A stretch of 64,000 nucleotides of DNA from Blattabacterium cuenoti. Lineage in GTDB: Bacteria > Bacteroidota > Bacteroidia > Flavobacteriales > Blattabacteriaceae. Each line of letters opens with the position of its first letter. Positions within the stretch are counted from its first letter, which is position 1. Where the stretch lies: contig NZ_CP059191.1 in assembly GCF_014251575.1 (NCBI RefSeq), positions 186,001-250,000 of the forward strand, in the 5' to 3' direction. Both the position numbers and the translations under genes were made by a program. Positions 17,554-26,084 of this stretch are shown one piece after another. Under the pieces are notes generated by a model, which worked only from the letters and a program-made list of their open reading frames with translations, ran no database searches and had not been told where the DNA came from.

Positions 17554-18003
17554 ATGATTTATCATATTTTTGGAAATATAACCCTTTCTATTATCAAACC
17601 GGATGCGGTTAAAAAAGGACATAGCATCTCTATTTTATCCAAAATAGTTTATGCAGGATTTAAAATTGTTGCACTTAAGATGACAGAACTTTCTAAAAAA
17701 TCAGCCATCAGATTTTATGAAGAACATAAAGAAAAATCTTTTTTCGAATCTTTGGTAAAATTTATGTCTTCTGGACCAATTATTTCGGTTCTATTGAAAA
17801 AAGAAAATGCCGTAAAAGACTTCAGAATTTTAATAGGAAATACAAATCCAATTAATGCTGAAAAAGGAACTATACGAAATTTGTATGCTACTTCTTTAGA
17901 AAAGAACGCTATACATGGATCAGATAGTAATCAAAATGCTTTTAAAGAATGTCAATTTTTTTTTTCAAGCAGAGAAATTTTCTTGAGAGAAGATATTTTA
18001 TAA
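17554..18003 (+). CDS. ndk: Nucleoside diphosphate kinase
   Basis: NDK balances nucleoside di- and triphosphates through a phosphohistidine. The 149-residue protein has the N-terminal LSIIKPDAVKKGHSI and the active-site segment NLYATSLEKNAIHGSDS near residues 109-125, whose His is the phosphate carrier. The first eight residues (MIYHIFGN) are slightly longer than in many homologues, but no closer ATG exists. It is divergent from the fused E1 gene across a 99-bp AT-rich gap in which I see no full -7 match. lemA follows after 9 bp on the same strand. Confidence 0.95.
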   Translation: MIYHIFGNITLSIIKPDAVKKGHSISILSKIVYAGFKIVALKMTELSKKSAIRFYEEHKEKSFFESLVKFMSSGPIISVLLKKENAVKDFRILIGNTNPINAEKGTIRNLYATSLEKNAIHGSDSNQNAFKECQFFFSSREIFLREDIL

Positions 18004-18012
18004 AAATTTTTT

Positions 18013-18615
18013 ATGAAAAAAAATTTTCTAATAACCACTTACTCTATTTTAATTTTGATATTCATAACTGGATTATGGGGTGCTAATGTATATAATCATT
18101 TAGTAAAACTAAACGAAGGGATTAAAACACAATGGGGACAAGTGGAAAATGTTTATCAACGTAGATCCGATCTAATTCCAAATTTAGTGAATACAGTAAA
18201 AGGATCTGCAAATTTTGAAAAAAACACATTAATCCAAGTAATAGAAGCTAGAGCAAAAGCCACTTCTGTGGATATTAATCCAAATGATTTGAATCAAAAT
18301 AAAATCAATAAATTTCAAAAAGCACAAGAAAACTTAAATAATTCTGTCAGTAGATTACTTTTAGTTGTGGAAAACTATCCTAATTTAAAGTCAACAAAAA
18401 ATTTTTACGAATTACAAAATCAATTAGAAGGAACAGAAAATCGTATTAATATAGAAAGAAACCGATTTAATGATCAAGTAAATTATTTTAATACTTATAG
18501 AAATCAATTTCCAAAAATTATCATAGCAAACTTTTTTTCCCAATTTCAAGAAAAAGGATATTTCCAATCTCAAATAGGATCAGAAAGATCTCCTGTTGTA
18601 GATTTTTCCAAATAA
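18013..18615 (+). CDS. lemA: LemA family membrane protein
   Basis: The protein has 200 residues with one N-terminal membrane helix (about 5-27, TTYSILILIFITGLWGANVY) and a long helical domain typical of LemA: QWGQVENVYQRRSDLIPNLV and NRINIERNRFNDQVNYFNTY. LemA proteins are anchored in the membrane with the helical part outside or in the periplasm; their molecular job is not settled. In Bacteroidetes lemA is regularly followed by TPM-domain genes, as here, so the two products probably act together. Confidence 0.9.
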   Translation: MKKNFLITTYSILILIFITGLWGANVYNHLVKLNEGIKTQWGQVENVYQRRSDLIPNLVNTVKGSANFEKNTLIQVIEARAKATSVDINPNDLNQNKINKFQKAQENLNNSVSRLLLVVENYPNLKSTKNFYELQNQLEGTENRINIERNRFNDQVNYFNTYRNQFPKIIIANFFSQFQEKGYFQSQIGSERSPVVDFSK

Positions 18616-18653
18616 GAATTGAAAAACAATTCACTAAAAAATCATGATAAAAC

Positions 18654-19388
18654 ATGAGAAAAACTATTCAATTAATTATTTTAATTTTTCTTTACACAAA
18701 TCTAGCAAAAGGACAATTTAATATACCTGAAGCACCAAGAAAAATATATCCTGTTCAGGATTATGCAGGAGTCCTCTCCAAAAAGCAGATAGAAAAATTA
18801 AATCAAAAACTTGTTTCATACTATAAAATTACATCAACAGAAATTTTCATTTCTATCATTCAGGATCTTCATGGAGAAGATCCAAATTTTTTAGCTGCTC
18901 AATGGGGAGAAAAATGGAAAATTGGAAGCTTGCATAAAAATAATGGAATAGTTATATTATTATCTGTCAATGACAGAAAAATATCTATTCAAAATGGATA
19001 TGGAATAGAACCCTATTTGACCGATTTTTTAACTACGAGAATTATAGAAAAAGCAAAACCTATATTGAAAAAAAATCTCTATTATCTAGCTATAGATTCC
19101 TGTATTCAGGAAATATTTCAAATTCTTCAGAATCAATATCATCATAAAAAACAAAAAAAAAAAGTTTTTCCTATGTGGAATCTTTTTATTTGTATGAGTG
19201 TTTTTTTTGTTATGCTTTTTTTTCTATGTAGAAAAAAAATAATAGACTCATCATTATTAAATACTTTACTTTTAACAGATTTTATATTCAGAAATAAAAA
19301 TTTTCATAGTCATGAAAATGAAGATAATTTTGATGGATTTGGAGGAGGAGGAAATTTCGGAGGGGGAGGAAGTAGTGGAAATTGGTAA
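18654..19388 (+). CDS. TPM-domain membrane protein (YgcG family)
   Basis: The 244-residue protein has an N-terminal signal segment (about 4-20), a TPM domain (about 30-150; YPVQDYAGVLSKKQIEKLN, NNGIVILLSVNDRKISIQNGYG), a membrane helix near 173-192 and a short C-terminal tail rich in glycine (GFGGGGNFGGGGSSGNW). The Gly-rich end is characteristic of this family. The TPM domain was linked to photosystem II repair in plants; in bacteria the role is unclear. It follows lemA by 38 bp, the usual pairing. Bacteroidetes often have two TPM genes here; only one is present. Confidence 0.85.
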   Translation: MRKTIQLIILIFLYTNLAKGQFNIPEAPRKIYPVQDYAGVLSKKQIEKLNQKLVSYYKITSTEIFISIIQDLHGEDPNFLAAQWGEKWKIGSLHKNNGIVILLSVNDRKISIQNGYGIEPYLTDFLTTRIIEKAKPILKKNLYYLAIDSCIQEIFQILQNQYHHKKQKKKVFPMWNLFICMSVFFVMLFFLCRKKIIDSSLLNTLLLTDFIFRNKNFHSHENEDNFDGFGGGGNFGGGGSSGNW

Positions 19389-19406
19389 TTTGATTTATCT
19401 TTTACT

Positions 19407-22055
19407 TCATTTTCTTAAAAATTTTAAATATTTTTTGAGTTGATATATTTTTTTCAATGTATCACTTTCTTTTTTTCTTTCCTTTAAAAGAAGGTTTTTT
19501 GGAATCGAAGAAACATATTTATCATTTGATAAATTTTTTCGAATTAAAGATAATAAATTATGAAAATGTTGAATTTTTTTTTCAATCCTAATAATATCCA
19601 TATGACTAGTAGAATGATAGCTCTGATCTGCCAAAGATAAGAAAAATTGATCTGTATCTAAAAAAAAAGAATATATCGATTCATTTTTGGGTTCTTCTAA
19701 TACAGAAACAATTTTTGATAAATTAGCCAATTTTAATATGATAGAATTATATTCTTTTTCTTCTTTCTTTCTCATAGTAAACAATACAAGACTTTTTTGA
19801 TAAGGAATATTACTTTTATTTCTAATATTGCGTATTTTAGATATTATTTGAGTAATTCTTTCGAAAGAAACTAACATTTCATAATCATAAGATTTATTTT
19901 TAGGCCAATAAGAAACAATTAAAGCTTCTTCCGGTTTTCTTTTTTCAATAAGATTCCAAATCTCTTCTGAGAGAAAAGGCATATATGGATGTAATAATTT
20001 CAATATTTTTTCAAAAAATTTAATGGTGTTTAAATATTCTATTTTTGAAATACATCTATTTCCATGAATAGGTTTGATAATTTCAAGAAAATACGAACAA
20101 AAATCATACCAAATAAATTTATATAAAATCATTAATGATTCATCAAATTTATATTCTTGTAAATTTTTTTCAAACATTTCCAAAACATAATAAAAACGAT
20201 TTTTTAACCATTTAATAGCAATTATAGAATAATCCGGCACATGTTGACTTTTTTGTATTTTCCAACTTTTAATTAAACGAAAAGCATTCCACACTTTGTT
20301 TGAAAAATTCCTTCCTTGCAAACATATTTTTTCCTCAAAATGAAAATCTTTTCCTGCACTAGTTTTCAACATTAGACCCATACGTACAGCATCTGCTCCA
20401 TATTGATTAATTAAATCTATAGGATTTGGAGAATTATTTAATGATTTTGATATTTTTTGATTTTTAGAATCTCTAACAATTCCAGTAAAAAAAACCTTTT
20501 TGAAAGGTTTTTTCTTTTGAAAAAAGAAACCTGCTATAATCATACGTGCAACCCAAAAAAACAATATATCCGAACCTGTCACTATATCTTCAGTCGGATA
20601 ATAATAAGAAATTTCGTGATTATGAGGATGACTAATTCCATCAAAAACAGATAATGGAAATAACCAAGAGGAAAACCAAGTATCTAAAACATCTGTATCT
20701 TGCCATATTTCATCATGACTTAAGTATGAATTTTCGCTTTTTTTTCTCGCTTTTTTCAATGCTTTTTCTAAACTTTCTGCAACCACAAAATCATTAGGTT
20801 TTTTCCCATAATAATAGACAGGAAGACGATGCCCCCACCATAATTGTCTAGATATATTCCAGTCACGAATTTGATTCATCCATTGAAAATAAATTTTATT
20901 AAATTTTTTGGGATAAAATTGAATATCTCCATTTTTTACAGCTTCTATAGCAGGAACAGATATTTCTCTCATTTTTAAAAACCATTGAAGAGACAATCTT
21001 TGTTCTACTACTGATAAAGTTCGTTCCGAAAAACCAATTTTATGATTGTATTTTTCTTTTTTTACTAAAAATCCCAATTGTTTTAATTCTTCAGTAATTT
21101 TTTTTCTTACTTCAAAACGATTCATCCCCTTGTAATGAAGGCCTTTTTCATTTAAGGTCGCATCTTCATTAAAAATATCAACTATGTCTAGTTTATGTTT
21201 ATCCGCTATATTTTTATCGTATTTATCATGAGCTGGAGTGACCTTTAAAAATCCTGTTCCGAAATCTTTGTCTACATACGAATCCTGTATAATAGGAATA
21301 TACTTATTAATTATTGGAACTTTTGCATATTTTCCTTTCAAATGAAAATAACGCGAATCATATGGATGAAAACAAAGAGCTGTATCCCCAAATATGGTTT
21401 CAGGACGAGTTGTTGCTACAGTCACATAATTTTTTTCTCCTTTTATTTGATACTTCAAATAATAAAGTTGACCAATACGTTCTTCATAAAGAACTTCTTC
21501 ATCAGAAAGAGTAGTTTTAGCTTTTGGATCCCAATTAACAACATGGTAATCTCTATAAATATATCCATGTTCATACAAATCTATAAAAATTTTTGATACA
21601 GATCTGGACAATTTCTGGTTCATCGTAAATTGAGTCCGATTCCAATCACATGAACAACCCAATTTTTTAAGTTGATCAAAAATAATATTTTTATGTTTTT
21701 TTGACCATTCAAGAACATAATGCAAAAATTTTTCTCTTCCTAAAAAAGATTTGGACAATCCTTGTTTTTTTAATTGATCAACTACTTTAGCTTCTGTTGC
21801 AATAGATGCGTGATCTGTCCCAGGAATCCAACAAGCATTATATCCTTTCATTCTGGCATATCTAATCAAAACATCTTGAATAGTATTATTCAGCATATGT
21901 CCTATATGAAGAACTCCAGTAATGTTTGGAGGTGGCATCACTATAGTATAAGGTATTCTATCATCTGGGTAAGATGAAAAGTAATTTCCTTTCATCCAAT
22001 AATCATATCTTTTTTTTTCCACAGATTTAGGATCATATTTGATTGAAATATCCAT
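19407..22055 (-). CDS. valS: Valyl-tRNA synthetase
   Basis: This class Ia synthetase charges tRNA-Val and edits mischarged Thr. The 882 residues include HIGH in PPPNITGVLHIGHMLN (about 42-57), the CP1 editing domain (about 190-340, TTRPETIFGDTALCFHP), KMSKS-equivalent KISKSLNNSP (about 545) and a helical anticodon domain ending in a coiled coil (about 815-882). Unlike ThrRS in this window, the editing domain is intact. It ends 18 bp from the convergent TPM gene and is divergent from folA across a 30-bp gap; TATATTTT just upstream (seven of eight to the -7 consensus) may be its promoter. Confidence 0.96.
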   Translation of the reverse strand: MDISIKYDPKSVEKKRYDYWMKGNYFSSYPDDRIPYTIVMPPPNITGVLHIGHMLNNTIQDVLIRYARMKGYNACWIPGTDHASIATEAKVVDQLKKQGLSKSFLGREKFLHYVLEWSKKHKNIIFDQLKKLGCSCDWNRTQFTMNQKLSRSVSKIFIDLYEHGYIYRDYHVVNWDPKAKTTLSDEEVLYEERIGQLYYLKYQIKGEKNYVTVATTRPETIFGDTALCFHPYDSRYFHLKGKYAKVPIINKYIPIIQDSYVDKDFGTGFLKVTPAHDKYDKNIADKHKLDIVDIFNEDATLNEKGLHYKGMNRFEVRKKITEELKQLGFLVKKEKYNHKIGFSERTLSVVEQRLSLQWFLKMREISVPAIEAVKNGDIQFYPKKFNKIYFQWMNQIRDWNISRQLWWGHRLPVYYYGKKPNDFVVAESLEKALKKARKKSENSYLSHDEIWQDTDVLDTWFSSWLFPLSVFDGISHPHNHEISYYYPTEDIVTGSDILFFWVARMIIAGFFFQKKKPFKKVFFTGIVRDSKNQKISKSLNNSPNPIDLINQYGADAVRMGLMLKTSAGKDFHFEEKICLQGRNFSNKVWNAFRLIKSWKIQKSQHVPDYSIIAIKWLKNRFYYVLEMFEKNLQEYKFDESLMILYKFIWYDFCSYFLEIIKPIHGNRCISKIEYLNTIKFFEKILKLLHPYMPFLSEEIWNLIEKRKPEEALIVSYWPKNKSYDYEMLVSFERITQIISKIRNIRNKSNIPYQKSLVLFTMRKKEEKEYNSIILKLANLSKIVSVLEEPKNESIYSFFLDTDQFFLSLADQSYHSTSHMDIIRIEKKIQHFHNLLSLIRKNLSNDKYVSSIPKNLLLKERKKESDTLKKIYQLKKYLKFLRK

Positions 22056-22085
22056 AAATTTAAAAATATAAAAAAAATTAAAATA

Positions 22086-22622
22086 ATGATAAAAATTATT
22101 TTGATTGCTGCTGTTTCAAAAAACGGATTTATAGGAAAAAATAATCAACTTATGTGGCACTTGCCTAATGATTTAAAACGTTTTAAAAATTTAACTATTG
22201 GAGAAACAGTTTTAATGGGAAGAAAAACTTTCGAATCTATTGGAAAAATACTTCCAAAAAGAACAAATATTATCTTAACGAAAGATAAAATAAACTTCAT
22301 GAAATCATTACACTTAAAAAATATAACAATTCAAAAGAATATAAAATTTTTTTCATCTGTAAAACAGATAGATTATTTAACAAATGAAAGAATATTCGTT
22401 ATAGGAGGAGAAAAAACATATGCTTCTACAATTGAAAAAGCACATACAATAGAATTGACATTAGTTCATAAAAAATTTTATGGAGATGCAAAATTTCCAA
22501 AAATAGATGCAAAGAAATGGAAAAAAATATATGAATTTTTTTATGAAAAAGATAAATACCATTTATATAATTACAGTTTTATCAGATTCGAAAAAAAAGA
22601 AAAATCATTCTCTTCTATCTAA
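22086..22622 (+). CDS. folA: Dihydrofolate reductase
   Basis: DHFR reduces dihydrofolate to tetrahydrofolate with NADPH. The 178-residue protein begins with IILIAAVSKNGFIGKNNQLMW and has the substrate-binding LPNDLKRFK, whose Asp is the catalytic acid; NADPH-binding VLMGRKTFESIG and FVIGGEKTYAS follow. Together with folD and metF in this window it covers one-carbon metabolism. It is divergent from valS and its 3' end overlaps the convergent nuclease gene by 18 bp. Confidence 0.95.
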   Translation: MIKIILIAAVSKNGFIGKNNQLMWHLPNDLKRFKNLTIGETVLMGRKTFESIGKILPKRTNIILTKDKINFMKSLHLKNITIQKNIKFFSSVKQIDYLTNERIFVIGGEKTYASTIEKAHTIELTLVHKKFYGDAKFPKIDAKKWKKIYEFFYEKDKYHLYNYSFIRFEKKEKSFSSI

Positions 22623-23240
22623 TTCTTTCTTAATTTTTGCTGCAAGTTCATAACATTCATTAACCACTGCGTGGTTTAATAGTGCATTTAGATCTCTTTC
22701 AGTCATTTTTTCCAAATCTTGTTGACTTTTTTCTTTAAAAAAAAGAAATCCACTATTTTCTATTCCTGTTTCATAAGGTTCATTTTCTTTATCAATAGGA
22801 AACCCATTTTCAAAATAAATACCAGCTTTGTCAAATATTTCTCTTGTTGTATAAATAGGAGCCTGAAATCTTACTGCCAAAGCGACAGCATCTGATGTTT
22901 TTGAATCTATCTTATGTTCTTTTTTTTCTCCCTCTCCTTCTATAGGATCTCCTTCAAACAAAATATAAGAAAAAAATATTCCATTTACTAGTTTATATAT
23001 TACAACTGCTTTTAATCTAACATGAAATAATTTTGCAAAAGTAAGAAATAAATCATGCGTAAAAGATCTGGATGGATCTCTTTTTCCTAAAGCAGAAGCA
23101 ATAGATTGAGCTTGTAAACTTTCTATGATAATAGGAAGTTTAATTCTTCCAGATTCTTCTTCAAGTAATAAAACATATATCCCAGATTGTATTTGACTCA
23201 AGGATATTCCCCGTATAGCTAATCTAATGAATTGATCCAT
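22605..23240 (-). CDS. Bifunctional nuclease (BFN/DUF151) family protein with UVR motif
   Basis: The 211 residues comprise a BFN domain (about 1-150: VLLLEEESGRIKLPIIIESLQAQSIA and TSDAVALAVRFQAPIYTT) and a C-terminal UVR-like helical hairpin (about 172-207, LNALLNHAVVNECYELAAKIKKEL), the standard architecture in Bacteroidetes. BFN proteins have been reported as DNA/RNA nucleases in plants and actinobacteria; the role in this organism is inferred. It overlaps folA by 18 bp at the 3' end. Upstream, GATATTTG (23288-23281 minus, seven of eight to the -7 consensus) overlaps one arm of an inverted repeat. Confidence 0.83.
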   Translation of the reverse strand: MDQFIRLAIRGISLSQIQSGIYVLLLEEESGRIKLPIIIESLQAQSIASALGKRDPSRSFTHDLFLTFAKLFHVRLKAVVIYKLVNGIFFSYILFEGDPIEGEGEKKEHKIDSKTSDAVALAVRFQAPIYTTREIFDKAGIYFENGFPIDKENEPYETGIENSGFLFFKEKSQQDLEKMTERDLNALLNHAVVNECYELAAKIKKELDRRE

Positions 23241-23411
23241 AGGAAAATTTAAATTATATAATAAATCTTGCTATTGTAACCAAATATCCTCAATTTAAAA
23301 GGATATTTCTGTTTTTTCATTTTTTGTTATAACAATAATATATATAAAATTATTATTATATGTAATAATTTTTTTTATATATTTATTAACAATATTTAAA
23401 ATTTTTTTATT
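23241..23411. promoter_or_regulatory. Divergent intergenic region with inverted repeat and palindrome
   Basis: This 171-bp AT-rich gap separates the minus-strand nuclease gene from the plus-strand lipoprotein gene, so it must hold promoters for both. It contains an eight-bp inverted repeat AAATATCC/GGATATTT (23282-23308, 11-base spacer) whose left arm overlaps a near-consensus -7 element for the minus strand, and the 12-bp palindrome TTGTTATAACAA (23324-23335), also seen at ruvX. No open frame or RNA gene was recognised. Confidence 0.4.
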
Positions 23412-24056
23412 ATGAATACTTCTGTTAAATTTCTGATTCCAACAATTTTTCTCGCATTAGGATTTATTTTATCCTGTAATGATGAGGTCACTTCCGTTGG
23501 AAAAGAAGAATCTGACGTGAAAAATACTACTACTGTAGAAAAAACTCCTTCTATTCCTGATCCACCACCTACTCTTGCTTCTTCTTCCCCTGAAACTCCT
23601 CCTACTGACCCTCCAAAAAATCCTACTCCTTCTTCTACAGAAACTCCTTCCAATGAAGACGATCCTTCAGACATGAATATAGATCCTGATGATTTATCTA
23701 GAAAAATCAAAGAAATAGGAGAAAAAATACAAAAATTAGAAAAAGAAAGTGAAAAACATTATGATGAATATTATCAAATGGTAGAAGTTCAAAAGGAAAT
23801 ATTGAATGAAGTCAAAAGAAGAAAAATGATTATGAGATCTAAGACAGTTGGATCCCCAGAACAAATAGAAGCTCAAAAAAACTTCGAAGATCAAAAAAAA
23901 TTAGGAAAAGAAAAATTACAAATCCTAAAAGAAAAAAATATACTTTTGAATAATTTAAATAAATCAATAACAGAGGCAAAAAATGAAAAAATGGATTTGC
24001 AGAAAAAACAAGAAGATTTTTTAAAAAAACAAAAAGGAAGAGCGAAAAAAAATTAA
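23412..24056 (+). CDS. Putative lipoprotein with Pro/Ser/Thr linker and coiled coil
   Basis: I do not recognise this 214-residue protein. It begins with a lipoprotein signal peptide (KFLIPTIFLALGFILSC), lipobox Cys near residue 23. Residues about 24-85 are a low-complexity linker rich in Pro, Ser, Thr, Glu and Asp. Residues about 88-205 are highly charged with long Lys/Glu heptad-like stretches, predicted coiled coil, and the C-terminus is basic (KKQKGRAKKN). This suggests a lipid-anchored protein reaching across the periplasm or out from the cell surface. It stands alone, upstream of a strong hairpin, divergent from the nuclease gene. Function is unknown. Confidence 0.8.
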   Translation: MNTSVKFLIPTIFLALGFILSCNDEVTSVGKEESDVKNTTTVEKTPSIPDPPPTLASSSPETPPTDPPKNPTPSSTETPSNEDDPSDMNIDPDDLSRKIKEIGEKIQKLEKESEKHYDEYYQMVEVQKEILNEVKRRKMIMRSKTVGSPEQIEAQKNFEDQKKLGKEKLQILKEKNILLNNLNKSITEAKNEKMDLQKKQEDFLKKQKGRAKKN

Positions 24057-24065
24057 TTATCGTGA

Positions 24066-24095
24066 AGGAAAAGAAAGAGATTTCTTTCTTTTCCT
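24066..24095 (+). terminator. Perfect 13-bp hairpin after the lipoprotein gene
   Basis: AGGAAAAGAAAGA (24066-24078) pairs perfectly with TCTTTCTTTTCCT (24083-24095) around a four-base loop GATT. It lies ten bases after the lipoprotein stop and 30 bases before pdhB. It is the longest perfect short-loop hairpin I found in an intergenic region. There is no downstream T run, so it may be a weak or protein-aided terminator, an mRNA 3'-end stabiliser, or a 5' element of pdhB. Confidence 0.5.
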
Positions 24096-24125
24096 AATAT
24101 TGTCCTGAAAATGAAAAATCGATGT

Positions 24126-25106
24126 ATGAAAGAAAAAACTTTTCGTGAAGTTATAGCAGAAGCTATGAGTGAGGAAATGAGAAGAGATGATTCTGTTTAT
24201 CTCATGGGTGAAGAAGTGGCTCAATACAATGGGGCTTATAAAGCCTCTAAAGGGATGTTAGAAGAATTTGGACCCAAAAGAGTTATTGATACTCCAATTT
24301 CGGAATTAGGATTCTCTGGAATAGGTGTAGGTTCTGCTATGAATGGATGCAGACCCATTATTGAATTTATGACTTTTAATTTTTCTTTAGTTGCCATGGA
24401 TCAAATCATTAATAACGCAGCGAAAATACGTTATATGAGTGGGGGACAGTGGAATATTCCTATTGTTTTCAGAGGGCCTACTGGTTCTGCTGGACAATTA
24501 GGAGCAACACATTCCCAATCTTTTGAAAGTTGGTATGCCAGTTGTCCTGGATTGAAAGTGGTCATTCCATGTAATCCTTATGATGCTAAAGGGCTTTTGA
24601 AATCTGCAATAAGAGATAATAATCCAGTAATTTTTATGGAATCTGAACAAATGTATGGAGATAAAATGATGATTCCAGAAGAAGAATACATTCTACCTAT
24701 TGGAAAAGCAGATATCAAAAAAGAAGGAACTGATATCAGTTTAGTCTCCTTTGGAAAAATAATGAAAATGGCTTTAAACATAGCAAACAAACTAGATAAA
24801 GAAAATATTAGTGTAGAAGTCATAGATATCCGCACTATACGTCCCTTAGATTATGAATCTATACTTTTTTCTGTAAAAAAAACCAATCGACTAGTAATTT
24901 TAGAAGAATCATGGCCATTTTCATCCATATCCTCTGAAGTTTCGTATTTTATACAAAAAAAAGCATTTGATTATCTTGATGCACCTATTAATAGAATAAC
25001 TTTATTGGACACTCCAGCCCCTTATGCTCATAATTTGATCAAAGATTGGTTTCCAAATGAAAAAAAGGTAATAAATGCCATCAAAGAAACTCTTTATTTA
25101 ATCTAA
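24126..25106 (+). CDS. pdhB: Pyruvate dehydrogenase E1 component, beta subunit
   Basis: This is the beta subunit of pyruvate dehydrogenase E1, forming acetyl-CoA with E1 alpha, E2 and E3. The protein shows the family order: FREVIAEAMSEEMRRDD, MGEEVAQYNGAYKASKGM, DTPISELGFSGIGVGSAM, FRGPTGSAGQLGATHSQ, and C-terminal VILEESWPFSSI and DTPAPYAHNL. I prefer ATG 24126 (MKEKTFREV), the usual start in Bacteroidetes; ATG 24111 would add five residues. In Flavobacteriia pdhB normally stands apart from pdhA-aceF, as here. It converges on metF with a 3-bp gap. Confidence 0.93.
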   Translation: MKEKTFREVIAEAMSEEMRRDDSVYLMGEEVAQYNGAYKASKGMLEEFGPKRVIDTPISELGFSGIGVGSAMNGCRPIIEFMTFNFSLVAMDQIINNAAKIRYMSGGQWNIPIVFRGPTGSAGQLGATHSQSFESWYASCPGLKVVIPCNPYDAKGLLKSAIRDNNPVIFMESEQMYGDKMMIPEEEYILPIGKADIKKEGTDISLVSFGKIMKMALNIANKLDKENISVEVIDIRTIRPLDYESILFSVKKTNRLVILEESWPFSSISSEVSYFIQKKAFDYLDAPINRITLLDTPAPYAHNLIKDWFPNEKKVINAIKETLYLI

Positions 25107-25109
25107 TAA

Positions 25110-26072
25110 TTAATAAATGGATTGAACAATTTTATAAATATTTTCTGGTTTATCCATAGTGTAATAATGGATCACTTCTACACCAGAATTTTTCAATTCT
25201 TTAGATTGATGAATAGACCATTCAATTCCAATATGAGATACAATTTTTTTATCTTTCGCCTTTTCAACTTCTTTCACTAATTCGTGAGGAATATTCAAAT
25301 AAAAACGAGAAGGAAGACTGTTTAACTGTTTTTTTGAAGAAATAGGTTTGATTCCAGGTATAATGGGAACAAAAATTCCTTCTGATCTACATTTTTTAAC
25401 AAAAGAAAAATATTTTTTATTATCAAAAAACATTTGAGTCACAATATAATCCGCTCCTGCTTCTATTTTTTTTTTCAAAAAAAATAAATCACTTTCAATA
25501 TTTGGGGCTTCCAAATGTTTTTCAGGATATCCTGCTACTCCAATACAAAAATCAAATAATGGAGATTCTTTTCGTTCAACAAAAGTTTTATCAAGATATT
25601 TTCCTCGATTTAAATCTTTAACTTGTTCAACAAGTTCTACTGCATGTTTATGTCCATCTTTTTTCGCAAGAAAATTACTTTCAGATTTCAAAGGGTCTCC
25701 TCTAAGAACTAGAACGTTATCTATTCCCAAAAAATTTAGATCTATTAAAGCATTTTCTGTCATTTGTTTATTAAAACCACCACAAATCAGATGTGGAACC
25801 GCATCTACTCCATATTTGTTCATAATAGCTGCACAAATTCCTACGGTTCCTGGACGCCTTGAAATTTTCCTTCTCTGCAAAAGTCCATTATTTTTTTCTA
25901 CATAAATAAATTCCTCTCTATGATAAGTAACATCAATAAAAGGAGGATTGAATTCCATTAAAGGATCTAAAGTAGAAAAAATGTCTTTAATATCATGTCC
26001 TCTTAAAGGAGGTAAGATTTCAAAGGAGAATAAAGTTTTTTTTGCTTTAGATATATGCTCAATCACTTTCAT
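25110..26072 (-). CDS. metF: Methylenetetrahydrofolate reductase
   Basis: MetF reduces 5,10-methylene-THF to 5-methyl-THF using FAD and NADH, supplying methyl groups for methionine. The TIM-barrel protein of about 320 residues has TLFSFEILPPLRG near the start (catalytic Glu), the HLICGGFNKQMTENALIDL segment, DNVLVLRGDP, and ADYIVTQMFFDNKKYFSF. ATG 26072 (MKVIEHISKA) is the natural start; a TTG three codons earlier is less likely and would approach the serS stop at 26085. It lies directly downstream of serS. Confidence 0.95.
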   Translation of the reverse strand: MKVIEHISKAKKTLFSFEILPPLRGHDIKDIFSTLDPLMEFNPPFIDVTYHREEFIYVEKNNGLLQRRKISRRPGTVGICAAIMNKYGVDAVPHLICGGFNKQMTENALIDLNFLGIDNVLVLRGDPLKSESNFLAKKDGHKHAVELVEQVKDLNRGKYLDKTFVERKESPLFDFCIGVAGYPEKHLEAPNIESDLFFLKKKIEAGADYIVTQMFFDNKKYFSFVKKCRSEGIFVPIIPGIKPISSKKQLNSLPSRFYLNIPHELVKEVEKAKDKKIVSHIGIEWSIHQSKELKNSGVEVIHYYTMDKPENIYKIVQSIY

Positions 26073-26084
26073 AATACACAACTT

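Noticed and set aside
23396..23710. Minus-strand 104-codon Gly/Ser/Val-rich frame opposite the lipoprotein gene
   Set aside because: Low-complexity mirror of the Pro/Ser/Thr linker; the plus-strand frame has a signal peptide and lipobox.
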